Assembly: GCF_002005105.1 (NCBI RefSeq)
Contig: NZ_MSCV01000008.1
Coordinates: forward strand, 62,001-126,000
Origin: Methylocaldum sp. 14B
Lineage (GTDB): Bacteria; Pseudomonadota; Gammaproteobacteria; Methylococcales; Methylococcaceae
Direction: 5' to 3'
DNA length: 64,000 nt
A program made the position numbers and the translations under genes. Shown piece after piece: positions 29,844 to 38,728 of this stretch (its first letter is position 1; every line of letters begins with the position of its first letter). The notes under the pieces were generated by a model. That model saw only the letters and a list, made by a program, of their open reading frames with translations, was not told the DNA's origin and did not search any database.

Positions 29844-31028
29844 TCAAGCTCCTGTGTGTGGGTTTAAGGAGGGGTTGAACCGATCGGGAAGAGAGTTCTC
29901 CTCAGCATTGGATCGAGGCGCGGGCGTATTGCTCGAAACGCCGTCATCCGCCAGTCCGGTCAGAATACGGTGGACCAGCGCCGCCCGGTGCGCATAGGTA
30001 TGCTCCGCGATCACCCGCCGCATGGCGGCGGCGCCGATCGCCCGAGCACGTTCTTCGGACGTCGTTTCAAGATGCCGGACGACATCGTCCCCGGTCCGGG
30101 CAACCAGAATTTCCCGGCCGGGTTCCAGAAATTGCTCGATGCCCTCCCAGGCGTCGGTGACGATGCAGGCGCCGGCACCCGCCGCCTCGAATACTCGGGT
30201 GGCGGGGGAGTAGCCGAAGCGCGCCATGCTGCTGCGGTTGATGTTGAGGACCATGCGCGAGCTGCAATTGAACGCGTTGTGATCCTGGGCGTATACATGG
30301 CCGAGATAGCGGAGATTGGGGAGTTCCGGTATGTTGCATTCCCACCCGTTTCCGCCGAGCAGGAAATCGGCTTTCGGGAGTTTCGCCGCGGGACTGAAGA
30401 AGAATTCGTGCACCCGCGTTTCCCGGTCCGGGAGGCGGTTTCCGAGAAATCCCAAAGTGGCGGCAAACCGGGGATCCGGTGTCACGGGATAATGAATGGC
30501 CGGGTCCAGCGCGTTATAGACCGGCACGCAATCGCGTGCGGCCAGTGCCCGGTAAGCCTCTACGACAGGCGGTCCGCCGCCGTAGGTCAGGATCAGGTCG
30601 TAATGGGGAATCAGGGTACGGAACGGATCGTTGGGATTCTGGTGAACCCGCTCCAAGGTGGCCGGGGCATCGACGTCCCAATAGATGACCATTCGGTTTG
30701 GCGCCCGAAGGCCCGGAATTTCGCGTTCCAGCCAGTCGTCGAACACGCCGACGCCGCTTGCCTTGACCAGGATATCCGCCTGCCGGGCGGCTTCCAGCGC
30801 TTTCGAAACGCCCTGTTCCGTGGCTGGATAAACCACGACGTTGGCCCAGGTCGGATTGGCCATATCGCGATGCTGCTGCCGCTCGAAGGCATCCGGCTCG
30901 TAGAAGGTAGTGCGGTACCCCAGCACGCTCAAGGCGCGAATCAGTCCGCGGTAGTACGTGGCCGCGCCGTTCCAGTAGGACGAGACCAGACTGGAGCCGA
31001 AGAATGCGACTTGCAGCCGGTGTTTCAT
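29844..31028 (-). CDS. CgeB-like glycosyltransferase
   Basis: A 394-residue homologue of its downstream neighbour: both share the SSxVSSYWNGxxTYYRGLxxAL opening and the RVFEAAGAGACIVTDAWEGIEQFLEPGREI donor-site region. About 40 C-terminal residues are polar and extra. GGAG lies 8 bases before the ATG. It sits between two other glycosyltransferase genes on the same strand with gaps of 2 and 11 bases, so coexpression is near certain. Likely adds one sugar in the same glycan. Gene duplication with the downstream copy is probable. Confidence 0.85.
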   Translation of the reverse strand: MKHRLQVAFFGSSLVSSYWNGAATYYRGLIRALSVLGYRTTFYEPDAFERQQHRDMANPTWANVVVYPATEQGVSKALEAARQADILVKASGVGVFDDWLEREIPGLRAPNRMVIYWDVDAPATLERVHQNPNDPFRTLIPHYDLILTYGGGPPVVEAYRALAARDCVPVYNALDPAIHYPVTPDPRFAATLGFLGNRLPDRETRVHEFFFSPAAKLPKADFLLGGNGWECNIPELPNLRYLGHVYAQDHNAFNCSSRMVLNINRSSMARFGYSPATRVFEAAGAGACIVTDAWEGIEQFLEPGREILVARTGDDVVRHLETTSEERARAIGAAAMRRVIAEHTYAHRAALVHRILTGLADDGVSSNTPAPRSNAEENSLPDRFNPSLNPHTGA

Positions 31029-31039
31029 GAAGACGTCTC

Positions 31040-32176
31040 CTATGTGACAGCGGGCTCTTTCCTCGATTTGTGTTCCGCGGAGCGGGACAGGCGCAGTTCG
31101 CGGCAGATGTCCAACAGCTCGTCGATTCGGTGCGCGCAGGTGTGGCGTCTGAGTATGGTGGCGCGTCCCTGCGCGGCCAGACTCTGCGCGAATTTGCGGT
31201 CGTGCAGAACCGCTGCGACGGCTTCCTCCATTTCGTGACGGGTGCGGGCGACCAGGAAATCCCGGCCGGGCGTAAACAAGCCCTCGACATCGTCCCAGGG
31301 CGCGCTGACCAGCGGAATGCCGCAGGCCAGCGCTTCGAAGGGGCGTATCGTGGGTATGCCCGGCAGCGCCCTGCGATAAGGCCGCCGCGGAATGTGAACC
31401 GTCACCTTGAAACGGGCGAACATTCGGGGAACCTCATAATTCGGCAGCCATCCGCCGTATTCGATTCCGGCGTCGGACAAGACGTCGAGCGCCCGTGCCG
31501 GGTAGCGCACGCCGTAAATGCGCGTCCTCAGCTTGAGCGTCTTGACCGGATCGATGAGAAATTCCTTGAGCTCGCGGGTGCGCTCGTCGTCGCCCCAGTT
31601 GCCTATCCAGATCAAATCTCCTTCCTCGGGCTCGCGCGGCATCGGACGGAATACGCGGGTATCGGCGGCCTCGTGCCAGGTCCAGGCCCGCGAGGCCCAG
31701 CCCCGGTCCAAATAGATGTCGCGCAGTACCTTGCCGAAGGCCAGCACCCCGTCGTAGTGTTCCAGATCGTATCGGGCGATCGATTCGGGATCGGTCACCG
31801 CCCGATGATGGGTGTCGTGGAACAGCAAGACGTAGTGCCCCGATCGGGCGCGATGGCGTCCGATCTTTTTGACCAAAGCGGGATCGTTCCACTCATGCAC
31901 GATGACCACGTCGGCATCCGCCAGAACGGCGCCGATGTCGATATCGTCGACGTTATAAAAGCGGCTGAGCAGCTGTGGATAGGCCTCGAAAAAGCCCATC
32001 AGCGAGCCGGGAAGCCGCTCGGCGCGGAGGTTCTGAAGACTCCAGCCGTCGGTCGGTTCGTAAACCTCGACGCGGTGGCCGCGCTGCAGCAGTTCGGTGG
32101 CGATGCCCCGCAGGAAATGGGCATTGCCGTGGTTCCAGTCGGAGATCAGAGAGTGATAGAAGAGGACAAATTTCAT
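31040..32176 (-). CDS. Glycosyltransferase (GT-B, CgeB-like)
   Basis: A 378-residue glycosyltransferase starting MKFVLFYHSLISDWNHGNAHFLRGIATEL, again of the CgeB-like layout. Its C-terminal half has RPFEALACGIPLVSAPWDDVEGLFTPGRDFLVA, the donor-binding motif. Sequence differs more from the two following genes than they do from each other. It sits 21 bases after the stop of the upstream GT4 gene. Substrates unknown. Confidence 0.85.
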   Translation of the reverse strand: MKFVLFYHSLISDWNHGNAHFLRGIATELLQRGHRVEVYEPTDGWSLQNLRAERLPGSLMGFFEAYPQLLSRFYNVDDIDIGAVLADADVVIVHEWNDPALVKKIGRHRARSGHYVLLFHDTHHRAVTDPESIARYDLEHYDGVLAFGKVLRDIYLDRGWASRAWTWHEAADTRVFRPMPREPEEGDLIWIGNWGDDERTRELKEFLIDPVKTLKLRTRIYGVRYPARALDVLSDAGIEYGGWLPNYEVPRMFARFKVTVHIPRRPYRRALPGIPTIRPFEALACGIPLVSAPWDDVEGLFTPGRDFLVARTRHEMEEAVAAVLHDRKFAQSLAAQGRATILRRHTCAHRIDELLDICRELRLSRSAEHKSRKEPAVT

Positions 32177-32197
32177 TCTAAGATTCCATTGTTTTAG

Positions 32198-33358
32198 TTA
32201 GACGTGGCGATCGGGTCGCACCGGCGCTCCCGGCGATGCCGTTTGCGAGTGAAAAGAGACGTTCGTCGTCTTGCCGGCCCGGCGTTTGGTCGTCCGTCGG
32301 TCGGCGATCAAATCGTGATAAGCATTCCAGTACGCGGCGGCCATCCGTTCCGGCGTGAACCAGGCCGCTCTGATCCGGGCCTTGGCCGCCCAGTCGTGCC
32401 GCAGGTCCGGCCGGTCGATCAGTTCCTGAAGCGTCGAGCGGAGTTGCTCGGTATCGTTCGGCGATACGAACAAGGCAGCGTCCTGCCAGATTTCGCGAAG
32501 GCTGGGGATGTCGCCGAGCACCAGGGCGCATCCCGCCGAGGCCGCTTCCAGCGCCGATAAACCGAATGGTTCGTAGCGGGCGGGCAGGGCGTAGATAGCG
32601 GCATGGGCGAACCAGTTCGCGAGTTGCTCGGGAGAAAGCCGCCCGAGGCAATGGGTGTCCGCGAAGTCGGACGTTCCGCCGTCGGGATGTCGGGCTTCGC
32701 CGGCGATGTAGACGGGCCATGACAGGCGCGGGGCGATTCGGGCGAGAGCGGCGATATTCTTGGCCGGGTCCCATAATCGGCCGGCCGAGAGGATAAAGGG
32801 CTTTTTGTTGCTCTCGGGCTGGCCGGCGCGCCCATTGGAGATCACGCGGGCTGTCGGCAAAGGACCGTACAGCCTGCGCAATTCGGCGAGCATGGCCGCG
32901 GTCGGTGCGACCAGGCAGTCCGCCGCCCGCAGCCCGGTTCGAACGACGTCCCGATAGCGGTCCAGGCGCTTCGGCGCCGGCTCGCCATATACCGCTTGCC
33001 ACCACGACAGCACGCAGGAGTGGCCGACCATCAGGACCGGAGCCGGCCAGGCCAGATGGCCGTGGGGGTAATCGTTCAAATGAATCAGCGACGGATTGGC
33101 GTCCTTCGCCAGCTTCAGCAGCCACCGGCCGGCTGCTTCGAGATCCTCCCAGGGATCGTCCATCCAGACCAGTTTGTAGCGGCTCTCGGCCACCCGGACA
33201 TGGTGAAGGGCCGCGGCTTCGCGCCGCTGTTCGGCGGACAGGGGGGCGCCCATCGTGGCCAGCACGATGTCCGCCCCGAAAGCTTCCAATCCGCGGGCCA
33301 GCTCCAGCGCGTACCGCCAGACGCCTCCGATCGTGTCGGCCGTCATGAGGATTTTCAT
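32198..33358 (-). CDS. Family 4 glycosyltransferase
   Basis: A 386-residue GT4 enzyme. It begins MKILMTADTIGGVWRYALELARGLEAFGADI (acceptor-side GGxWxY motif). The donor domain has FILSAGRLWDPAKNIAALARIAP and ARYEPFGLSALEAASAGCALVL, the GT4 E-x7-E box. The start codon overlaps the stop of the upstream Gfo/Idh gene by four bases (ATGA). The last 40 residues are basic and probably disordered. It likely builds the same glycan as the three downstream transferases. Confidence 0.88.
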   Translation of the reverse strand: MKILMTADTIGGVWRYALELARGLEAFGADIVLATMGAPLSAEQRREAAALHHVRVAESRYKLVWMDDPWEDLEAAGRWLLKLAKDANPSLIHLNDYPHGHLAWPAPVLMVGHSCVLSWWQAVYGEPAPKRLDRYRDVVRTGLRAADCLVAPTAAMLAELRRLYGPLPTARVISNGRAGQPESNKKPFILSAGRLWDPAKNIAALARIAPRLSWPVYIAGEARHPDGGTSDFADTHCLGRLSPEQLANWFAHAAIYALPARYEPFGLSALEAASAGCALVLGDIPSLREIWQDAALFVSPNDTEQLRSTLQELIDRPDLRHDWAAKARIRAAWFTPERMAAAYWNAYHDLIADRRTTKRRAGKTTNVSFHSQTASPGAPVRPDRHV

Positions 33359-34383
33359 CGTCCGTAGATCCTGTCGAGTACGGTTGCGATTTCGACGAAC
33401 TGCCGGGCTTCCGGGGCGAAGCGCCCTTCTTGGCCGAGCCTCCGTGTCCAATCGATGAGCGCCCTCCCGCCCCAGGGGTCGGGAGGGCTGGCGACGGCTT
33501 CGCGCCGGGTTCCGTGGAAGCGTTCGACGATGAAGTCGTAGAAGGAGCCGTCGACATTGCGGAGCGCGGCCCCGCCCCCGGTGCCGTGGAAAGAGAAATC
33601 GATCGCCGCATCGCGGCCGGCCGAAAGCCGCCAGGAACAGGCGATGCGAGCGACGGCGCCGCCTCGGAATCCGATCTCCGCGACGGCATAGTCTTCGATC
33701 TCGGCAGCCGGTTTTGCCAGGAGCCTCCCGCGGGCGTACAGGCGGCTGACGACCTCGGTGACGTCCGGAAAATCCAGCATCCACAGCGCCAGATCCACGA
33801 GGTGGACGCCCAGATCCATGACGCAGCCGCCGCCCGCCAGGGCGAGGTCGTAGAACCACGGCTTGTCCGGGCCATAGGCGTTGTGGAAGGTCAGGTCCAC
33901 GGCATAGATTTCGCCCAGATCGCCCCGGCGGATGGCGTCGCGAATTTCCGCCATGCCGCGTACGTAGCGGTAGCTCAAATCCACGCCCAACAGCCTGTCC
34001 GCACGGCGCGCCGCATCGACGATGCTTCGCGTTTCCTGCCGGGTCCTGGCCAGCGGTTTTTGGCAGAACACCGCAAGGCCTCTTTCGAGAGCGGCCATCG
34101 CTTGCCGGGCGTGAGCGGCGCTGGGCGTGGCAATGACTATCCCGTCCACAGAGTTCTCGAAGAGGCTCTCCGGACGTTCGCTCAGGGCGGCTCCGGGCGC
34201 GAGGTGCGACGCTTCCTTCAGGGCTTCCGGGGACGGATCGGCGAGGGCGACGATCTCGGCGCAACCCTCTTCCGCCAGGGCGGCCATCCGGTTGCGGCCG
34301 ATCCAGCCGACGCCGAGAAAGCCCAGCCGCGGACGGTTCGGCCGAACTTCCGTAGTCGCGTTTTGTACCGGAGTCGCGCTCAT
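33355..34383 (-). CDS. Gfo/Idh/MocA-family oxidoreductase
   Basis: A 342-residue NAD(P)-dependent sugar or cyclitol dehydrogenase. The Rossmann motif GFLGVGWIGRNR is near residue 20, the GLAVFCQKPLARTR motif (conserved EKP-type lysine) lies near residue 105, and GGGCVMDLGVHLVDLALW is the second catalytic region with its histidine. It starts at the ATG at 34383, which overlaps the upstream dehydrogenase stop by four bases; upstream extension to 34596 is a shadow of that gene. Together with the zinc-type dehydrogenase it may modify a sugar precursor used by the downstream glycosyltransferases. Confidence 0.88.
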   Translation of the reverse strand: MSATPVQNATTEVRPNRPRLGFLGVGWIGRNRMAALAEEGCAEIVALADPSPEALKEASHLAPGAALSERPESLFENSVDGIVIATPSAAHARQAMAALERGLAVFCQKPLARTRQETRSIVDAARRADRLLGVDLSYRYVRGMAEIRDAIRRGDLGEIYAVDLTFHNAYGPDKPWFYDLALAGGGCVMDLGVHLVDLALWMLDFPDVTEVVSRLYARGRLLAKPAAEIEDYAVAEIGFRGGAVARIACSWRLSAGRDAAIDFSFHGTGGGAALRNVDGSFYDFIVERFHGTRREAVASPPDPWGGRALIDWTRRLGQEGRFAPEARQFVEIATVLDRIYGR

Positions 34384-35387
34384 AGCAGCACCACCGCTTT
34401 CAGAAAGCCATCCGGGCGCGACCGCATCAGCTCGAAAGCCTGGGGCAGCTCCTTGAGGGCGAATCGGTGGGTGTAAAGCGGCGACGGATCGATGCGTCCG
34501 GTGGCCACAGCCGCGATCGCGGCGTGCAGACCGTCGGCGTATCGCTGCGGGTCGCGTTCGTGGGCGTTGATGACGTCCAGGCCGCGCCAGTTCCACAATT
34601 GCATGTTCACCTGGCGCGGCCCGTCCTGATGGTAGCCGGCGATCACCAAGCGACCCCGTACTCGGGTCAATTCGGTGGCCAGATCCAGGGTGTACTGTTC
34701 TCCCCCGACCTCGATCACGCAGTCGCAGCCGACATCCCCGGTCAGTTCTTTGACGCGGTCGACGGCAGCCTGAAAATCACCGATCGACAGGGTTTCGTCG
34801 GCGCCTTGGCGGCGTGCGACATCGAGTGCGTAGGGACGGCGGGACAGTGCGATCACGCGGGCTCCGGCCTTGGCCGACAGGCCGACGAGCAGGGCGCCCA
34901 GAAACCCGATGCCGACGATGGCGACCGTTTCTCCGGACTTGATGCCGCTGCGGTGAAACACGTTCATCGCGCAAGCCAGGGGTTCGCCTGGGAAGATCTG
35001 GTCGTCGAGCACGGCGGGAAGAGGAATGGCGGCGCTGGCTTCGACCAGATCGTATCCGGCGTAGGCGTGATAGGACAAAACCGCTACCCGAGTGCCCACC
35101 GCCGGACGCTCGACGTCCGCGCCCACTGCCTCGACGCGGCCCCAGCCTTCGTGTCCGGGGGCGCCGGGCGGGAAGGGGTAGTCGAACCAGGGGCGTCCTT
35201 CCCAGACCGGGAGATTCGAACCGCAGACGCCGCAGCCTTCCAGCTTGACGCGCACCTGCCCAGGACCCGGTGGGGGCACCGAGACGGGCATTACTCGAAG
35301 GTCCTTCGGTCCTCTGAAAACCGCCGCCAAGCAGCGAATCTGGGCGACGGTTGCCTGTAAGGGAGCTTGTTCCGTTGCCGGTCTCAC
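34380..35387 (-). CDS. Medium-chain (zinc-type) dehydrogenase
   Basis: A 335-residue MDR-superfamily oxidoreductase. GCGVCGSNLPVWEG and PGHEGWGRVEAVG carry the catalytic zinc Cys and His-Glu. VAIVGIGFLGALLVGLSAKAGARVIALSR is the NAD(P)-binding fold. The four-cysteine structural-zinc loop normally near residues 90-115 is missing: no CxxCxxC appears there. The start is a GTG at 35387 behind AAGGAGG at a rather long spacing. Substrate unknown, presumably a polyol, cyclitol or sugar alcohol, given the neighbouring Gfo/Idh gene. Confidence 0.85.
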   Translation of the reverse strand: MRPATEQAPLQATVAQIRCLAAVFRGPKDLRVMPVSVPPPGPGQVRVKLEGCGVCGSNLPVWEGRPWFDYPFPPGAPGHEGWGRVEAVGADVERPAVGTRVAVLSYHAYAGYDLVEASAAIPLPAVLDDQIFPGEPLACAMNVFHRSGIKSGETVAIVGIGFLGALLVGLSAKAGARVIALSRRPYALDVARRQGADETLSIGDFQAAVDRVKELTGDVGCDCVIEVGGEQYTLDLATELTRVRGRLVIAGYHQDGPRQVNMQLWNWRGLDVINAHERDPQRYADGLHAAIAAVATGRIDPSPLYTHRFALKELPQAFELMRSRPDGFLKAVVLL

Positions 35388-35571
35388 GCGTTGATGTCCT
35401 CCTTGTGCTCAGCCATCCGTGCTGAGATTGTCCCGTTCCGGAAGCGGGCATCGGCCGGCAAGAGATCAGATGTTCATGCTGCTGACCGCTTCGCTATCGT
35501 TCCCTGTTTAAGCACTCTCGGATTCCACGCATCGGTCGGATTCCAAGGGGTGTCCAGTGCTAACTGTCGTG

Positions 35572-35722
35572 TTATTAACCCGGCCTATAAATATAGGCCG
35601 GGTTGATCCGGGGCAGGGATGCCCCGGCGCGGCGACAAGCCGCGTGAGCCCAGGCCGGGCGTGTACCGGGCCTGGGCGGCGGCCCGAAATACCAGGAGGG
35701 TATTTACGGGCCTGATTAATAA
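35572..35722 (+). ncRNA. Solitary HEARO/omega-RNA-like structured element, copy A
   Basis: This 151-base block starts TTATTAA and ends TTAATAA, which pair. It contains five hairpins in a row: a 13-bp palindrome (AACCCGGCCTATA arms), CCGGGGCA-GGGA-TGCCCCGG with a GNRA loop, CGCGGC/GCCGCG, GCCCAGGCC/GGCCTGGGC, and AATACC-AGGAG-GGTATT with a Shine-Dalgarno-like loop. The layout matches my memory of HEARO RNA, the guide RNA of IscB-family nucleases, whose coding region normally follows. No such gene follows here. An almost identical copy lies at 55173-55322. Family assignment is from pattern memory, not a search. Confidence 0.6.
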
Positions 35723-35744
35723 GTAAAGCTTTGAAAAAAGCCAT

Positions 35745-36255
35745 CTCCCTCTGACCAAAGGTATCTACACAAGTCCGCAAAACCGTCATTCCGGCAGGGA
35801 AGGGTTGCGACTAAAGCAACCGTTTGCGATTGGATGCCGGAATCCAGAACACATGGATGTGAGAGGCCGTTGCCGTCCTTAGCCTCTGGACCCCGGCAAT
35901 CCATGCCGGGGTGACGATTTGTACAGATACCTCTACTCTCCGGGAGAGGGTTGGGCGAGGACCCTTTAAGTCAGTCAATTACGCAAGTTTTTTACTCCGA
36001 ACAGAGATTTACTGCGCGTAAATAAAGTTGCGTAAAGTTAAGCCCTATTCAACTCACCCGCACCCTAGCCCAATCACTCCGCACGTTCCCTATGCGGAGC
36101 CGCAAGCGGAGCTCGCGCGTGCAAATCGGCCTCGCCACGCTACGCTGTCCCGCTTCGCTCGCGAGTCCGGGGCAGCCCATCCCAGGCCTGCCCGCTCGTC
36201 GCGTTGCGCCTCGCCCTGCCGATTTTTCCCAGAGGGAGAGGGAGTGTTTGTGGCT
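35745..36255. repeat. Mixed dispersed-repeat block upstream of the sugar-epimerase gene
   Basis: No gene is visible. From about 35785 to 35915 the sequence contains the widespread intergenic motif with ATTCCGGCAGGG, later GATGCCGGAATCCAG, and finally CCCCGGCAATCCATGCCGGGG (split palindrome), which together form a long imperfect hairpin. Around 35940 lies CTCCGGGAGAGGGTTGGGCG, another commonly dispersed sequence. 36090-36235 is a string of small G/C-rich hairpins including GTGCAAATCGGC...GCCGATTT, similar to part of the element at 10873-11244. Together with the structured RNA it splits the glycan cluster in two. Confidence 0.55.
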
Positions 36256-37416
36256 TTACTTTCCCGGCCATTCGTAATCAAAGCTTCCTTTTAGTCCCTT
36301 CGACCGCACTGCCGCTGTCTTGCCGGGGTTGTACCGCGTCTTTTGGTCCGAGTACATTAGTAACCATTCGTATGTCGCCGCCACCCCGTCGTGCACGGCG
36401 GTTTCCGGTCGCCAGCCGATGGCGCGGTCCAGCTTTCGGATGTCGGAGACGTAGTACTTCTGATCGCCGGTGCGCCACGGCGCGAATGCCAGCTCAGGCC
36501 GGCGGCCGTGCAGTTCCTCGATGAGGTCCACCAGTTCGATCAGGCTGGTCGTCCTGGCCGGTCCGCCGCCGACATTGAAGGCCTGTCCGCGCAGCCGGCC
36601 GATGTTGTCTCCGGCGAGCCGCAAGGCTCTTACCAAGTCTTCGACGAACAGCACATCCCGGACCTGAAGGCCATCGCCGTAGATGGTAATCGGCCGATCC
36701 TGCAAGGCTCGAATCAGAAAGTGAGCCACCCAGCCCTGGTCCTCGGTGCCGTACTGGTGCGGCCCGTAGATGCAGCTCATGCGGAACACGGCCGTAGGCA
36801 GCCCGTAGCTGCGCGCATAGTCGAGGACGTATTGGTCGGCTCCGCCTTTCGAGCATCCATAGGGGCTGTGAAAATCCAGGGGCCGGTCTTCGCCGACACC
36901 GTTTCGGGCGGTTTCCTCGTCGTGCGGCATATAGCGATCGCCCTGGCGGCGTACGCCGAGATCGCCGAGATCGCCGTACACCTTGTTGGTCGAGGTGTAA
37001 ACCAGCGGCGGCGGATTCGAGGCCGAGCGCAAGCCTTCGAGTATGTTGAGCGTGCCGCGGAGGTTTACCTCGAAATCGGCGGCCGGATTTTCGATGCTGG
37101 TGGTGACCGCCACCTGCGCGGCGAAGTGGAATACCTGCCGGGCCCGGTGCACGGCGTTCCGGACCGCGTGAAAATCCCGGATATCGGCGATGTCGACCTG
37201 GACCCGGTTACCATGGGTAGAGCGGAGCCAGTCGAGATTGCGCTCGACGCCCGGCCGGCCCAGATTGTCGAAGATCAGCACCGGAATGCCGTCGTCGAGC
37301 AGGCGATCCGCGAGATTGGTCCCGACGAACCCCGCTCCGCCGGTGATCAGCACCGGCCTCAGGTCGTTTCCGGTAAAACCTTGCTTCGGATTCAACGGTT
37401 GGTGCTTGTCGTTCAT
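36256..37416 (-). CDS. NAD-dependent nucleotide-sugar epimerase/dehydratase (extended SDR)
   Basis: A 386-residue extended short-chain dehydrogenase. VLITGGAGFVGTNLADRLL is the NAD-binding motif, and the catalytic tyrosine and lysine are in FHSPYGCSKGGADQYVLDYA. It resembles dTDP-glucose 4,6-dehydratase/CDP-paratose-epimerase relatives. I use the ATG at 37416, which overlaps the upstream epimerase stop by four bases. The C-terminal part (YYVSDIRKLDRAIGWRPE) is normal for the family. It supplies a modified nucleotide sugar; the product is undetermined. Confidence 0.88.
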   Translation of the reverse strand: MNDKHQPLNPKQGFTGNDLRPVLITGGAGFVGTNLADRLLDDGIPVLIFDNLGRPGVERNLDWLRSTHGNRVQVDIADIRDFHAVRNAVHRARQVFHFAAQVAVTTSIENPAADFEVNLRGTLNILEGLRSASNPPPLVYTSTNKVYGDLGDLGVRRQGDRYMPHDEETARNGVGEDRPLDFHSPYGCSKGGADQYVLDYARSYGLPTAVFRMSCIYGPHQYGTEDQGWVAHFLIRALQDRPITIYGDGLQVRDVLFVEDLVRALRLAGDNIGRLRGQAFNVGGGPARTTSLIELVDLIEELHGRRPELAFAPWRTGDQKYYVSDIRKLDRAIGWRPETAVHDGVAATYEWLLMYSDQKTRYNPGKTAAVRSKGLKGSFDYEWPGK

Positions 37417-38528
37417 AGCCGCAGTCCCCGCTGCGAAAGTTCCTCGTTCGCCGCCTCGAACCGGTCGAAAGCGGGCTGGGTTTGCAGCCATTCCGCCAGT
37501 TCCGCCATGCCTTCCTCCAGCTCGATGCGGGGCCTATAGCCGAGGATGTTTTGGGCCTCGCCGATATCGGCGAAGCAGTGGCGGATATCGCCGACCCGAT
37601 ATTGCTCGGTGATTACCGGCCGAATCTCTTCCCTGCCGAGCAACCGACCCATCTGCTCGGCAATCTCGCGCACCGTATAGCTGCGGCCGCTGCCGACATT
37701 GAGTGCCCGACCGGCGGCCTCGTCGCGCTCGAGCGCGAGCACACAGGCCTGCACTACGTCCCGGATATTCACGAAATCGCGTCTTTGTTCGCCGTCCTCG
37801 AAGATCGACGGGCTGTTGCCGTTGAGATAACGCGAGGCGAAGATGGCGAGCACGCCGGTGTAAGGGTTGGACAAGGCCTGCCGGGTCCCGTAAACGTTGA
37901 AGAAGCGGAGCGCGACGGCCGGAATGTTGTAGGCTTGGCCGACCAGCAGGCATAAACGCTCCTGGTCGTATTTCGACAAGGCGTAGACCGACGCGGGCGA
38001 GGTCGTCTTCGATTCCGGCGTGGGCAGGGGTTGCAGCGGATCGCCGTTGTTGTCGGTCAGTTCCCACTGGCCGTGCTGAAGCTGCGTCAGCGGCCGTTCC
38101 GGGGGGGTGCAGGTCTGACCACTGGTGGTCCGGTAAAGTCCTTCGCCGTAAACGCTCATACTGGACGCCACGGCCAGCTTTTTCACCGGTTGTTCGATCA
38201 GAGATTGCAGCAGCACGGCGGTGCCGCGGTTATTGATGTCGGTGTATCGCTCGATCTGATACATGCTTTGGCCCACACCGACCGCGGCGGCAAAGTGGAA
38301 CACGGCATCCACGTTCCGTAGCGCCTCTCGGACTGCGCCGGCATCGCACACGTCGCCGTGCATGAATTCGACCGCGGGATTGAGGTATTGCGGCGGCTGT
38401 CGGTTATCGCCGTGGACTTGCTCGCTGAGAGTGTCGAGCACCCGGACCCGGTAGCCTTGGTCGATCAACCCATCGGCAAGGTGCGAGCCGATGAACCCTG
38501 CTCCTCCGGTAATCAAGATCCTTTCCAT
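37413..38528 (-). CDS. NAD-dependent nucleotide-sugar epimerase (extended SDR)
   Basis: A 371-residue extended SDR. ILITGGAGFIGSHLADGLI is the cofactor motif, and YALSKYDQERLCL carries the catalytic YxxxK. About 40 residues between them (PPERPLTQLQHG...PTPESKTTS) are a longer insert than in GalE. AGGAG lies 5 bases before the ATG at 38528. It is translationally coupled to the next epimerase. Relatives act on UDP- or dTDP-hexoses. Confidence 0.88.
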   Translation of the reverse strand: MERILITGGAGFIGSHLADGLIDQGYRVRVLDTLSEQVHGDNRQPPQYLNPAVEFMHGDVCDAGAVREALRNVDAVFHFAAAVGVGQSMYQIERYTDINNRGTAVLLQSLIEQPVKKLAVASSMSVYGEGLYRTTSGQTCTPPERPLTQLQHGQWELTDNNGDPLQPLPTPESKTTSPASVYALSKYDQERLCLLVGQAYNIPAVALRFFNVYGTRQALSNPYTGVLAIFASRYLNGNSPSIFEDGEQRRDFVNIRDVVQACVLALERDEAAGRALNVGSGRSYTVREIAEQMGRLLGREEIRPVITEQYRVGDIRHCFADIGEAQNILGYRPRIELEEGMAELAEWLQTQPAFDRFEAANEELSQRGLRL

Positions 38529-38584
38529 GGTCACTCCTGTCGATCCATCGTTTCGGTGATGCTCCGGTGTCGTCGAGACGTGTT

Positions 38585-38694
38585 GTCGGCAAAGGATTGC
38601 CGTCCTGCGACTCCATCGATCTCTATAGGTCGGGAATCCTTTCCCGACGCAGCCCGTCGGCCAGCGGCTCGTCGGCAAAGGATTGCCGACCTAC
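38585..38694. repeat. Three 24-bp palindromic repeats in alternating orientation
   Basis: Copies at 38585-38608 (minus-type, slightly decayed), 38625-38648 (plus-type, GGG/CCC stem variant) and 38671-38694 (minus-type, intact). They lie between the UXS-like gene and the following epimerase gene of the same operon direction, so they would be transcribed and could form processing hairpins. Confidence 0.85.
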
Positions 38695-38728
38695 GAATCC
38701 GTATCGCCGGCCGGGGGCCGGAACGGAA

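Noticed and set aside
32178-33875. Long minus-strand frame across the glycosyltransferase and Gfo/Idh genes
   Set aside because: Arg/Pro/Ser-rich composition of an out-of-frame shadow; real genes occupy other frames.
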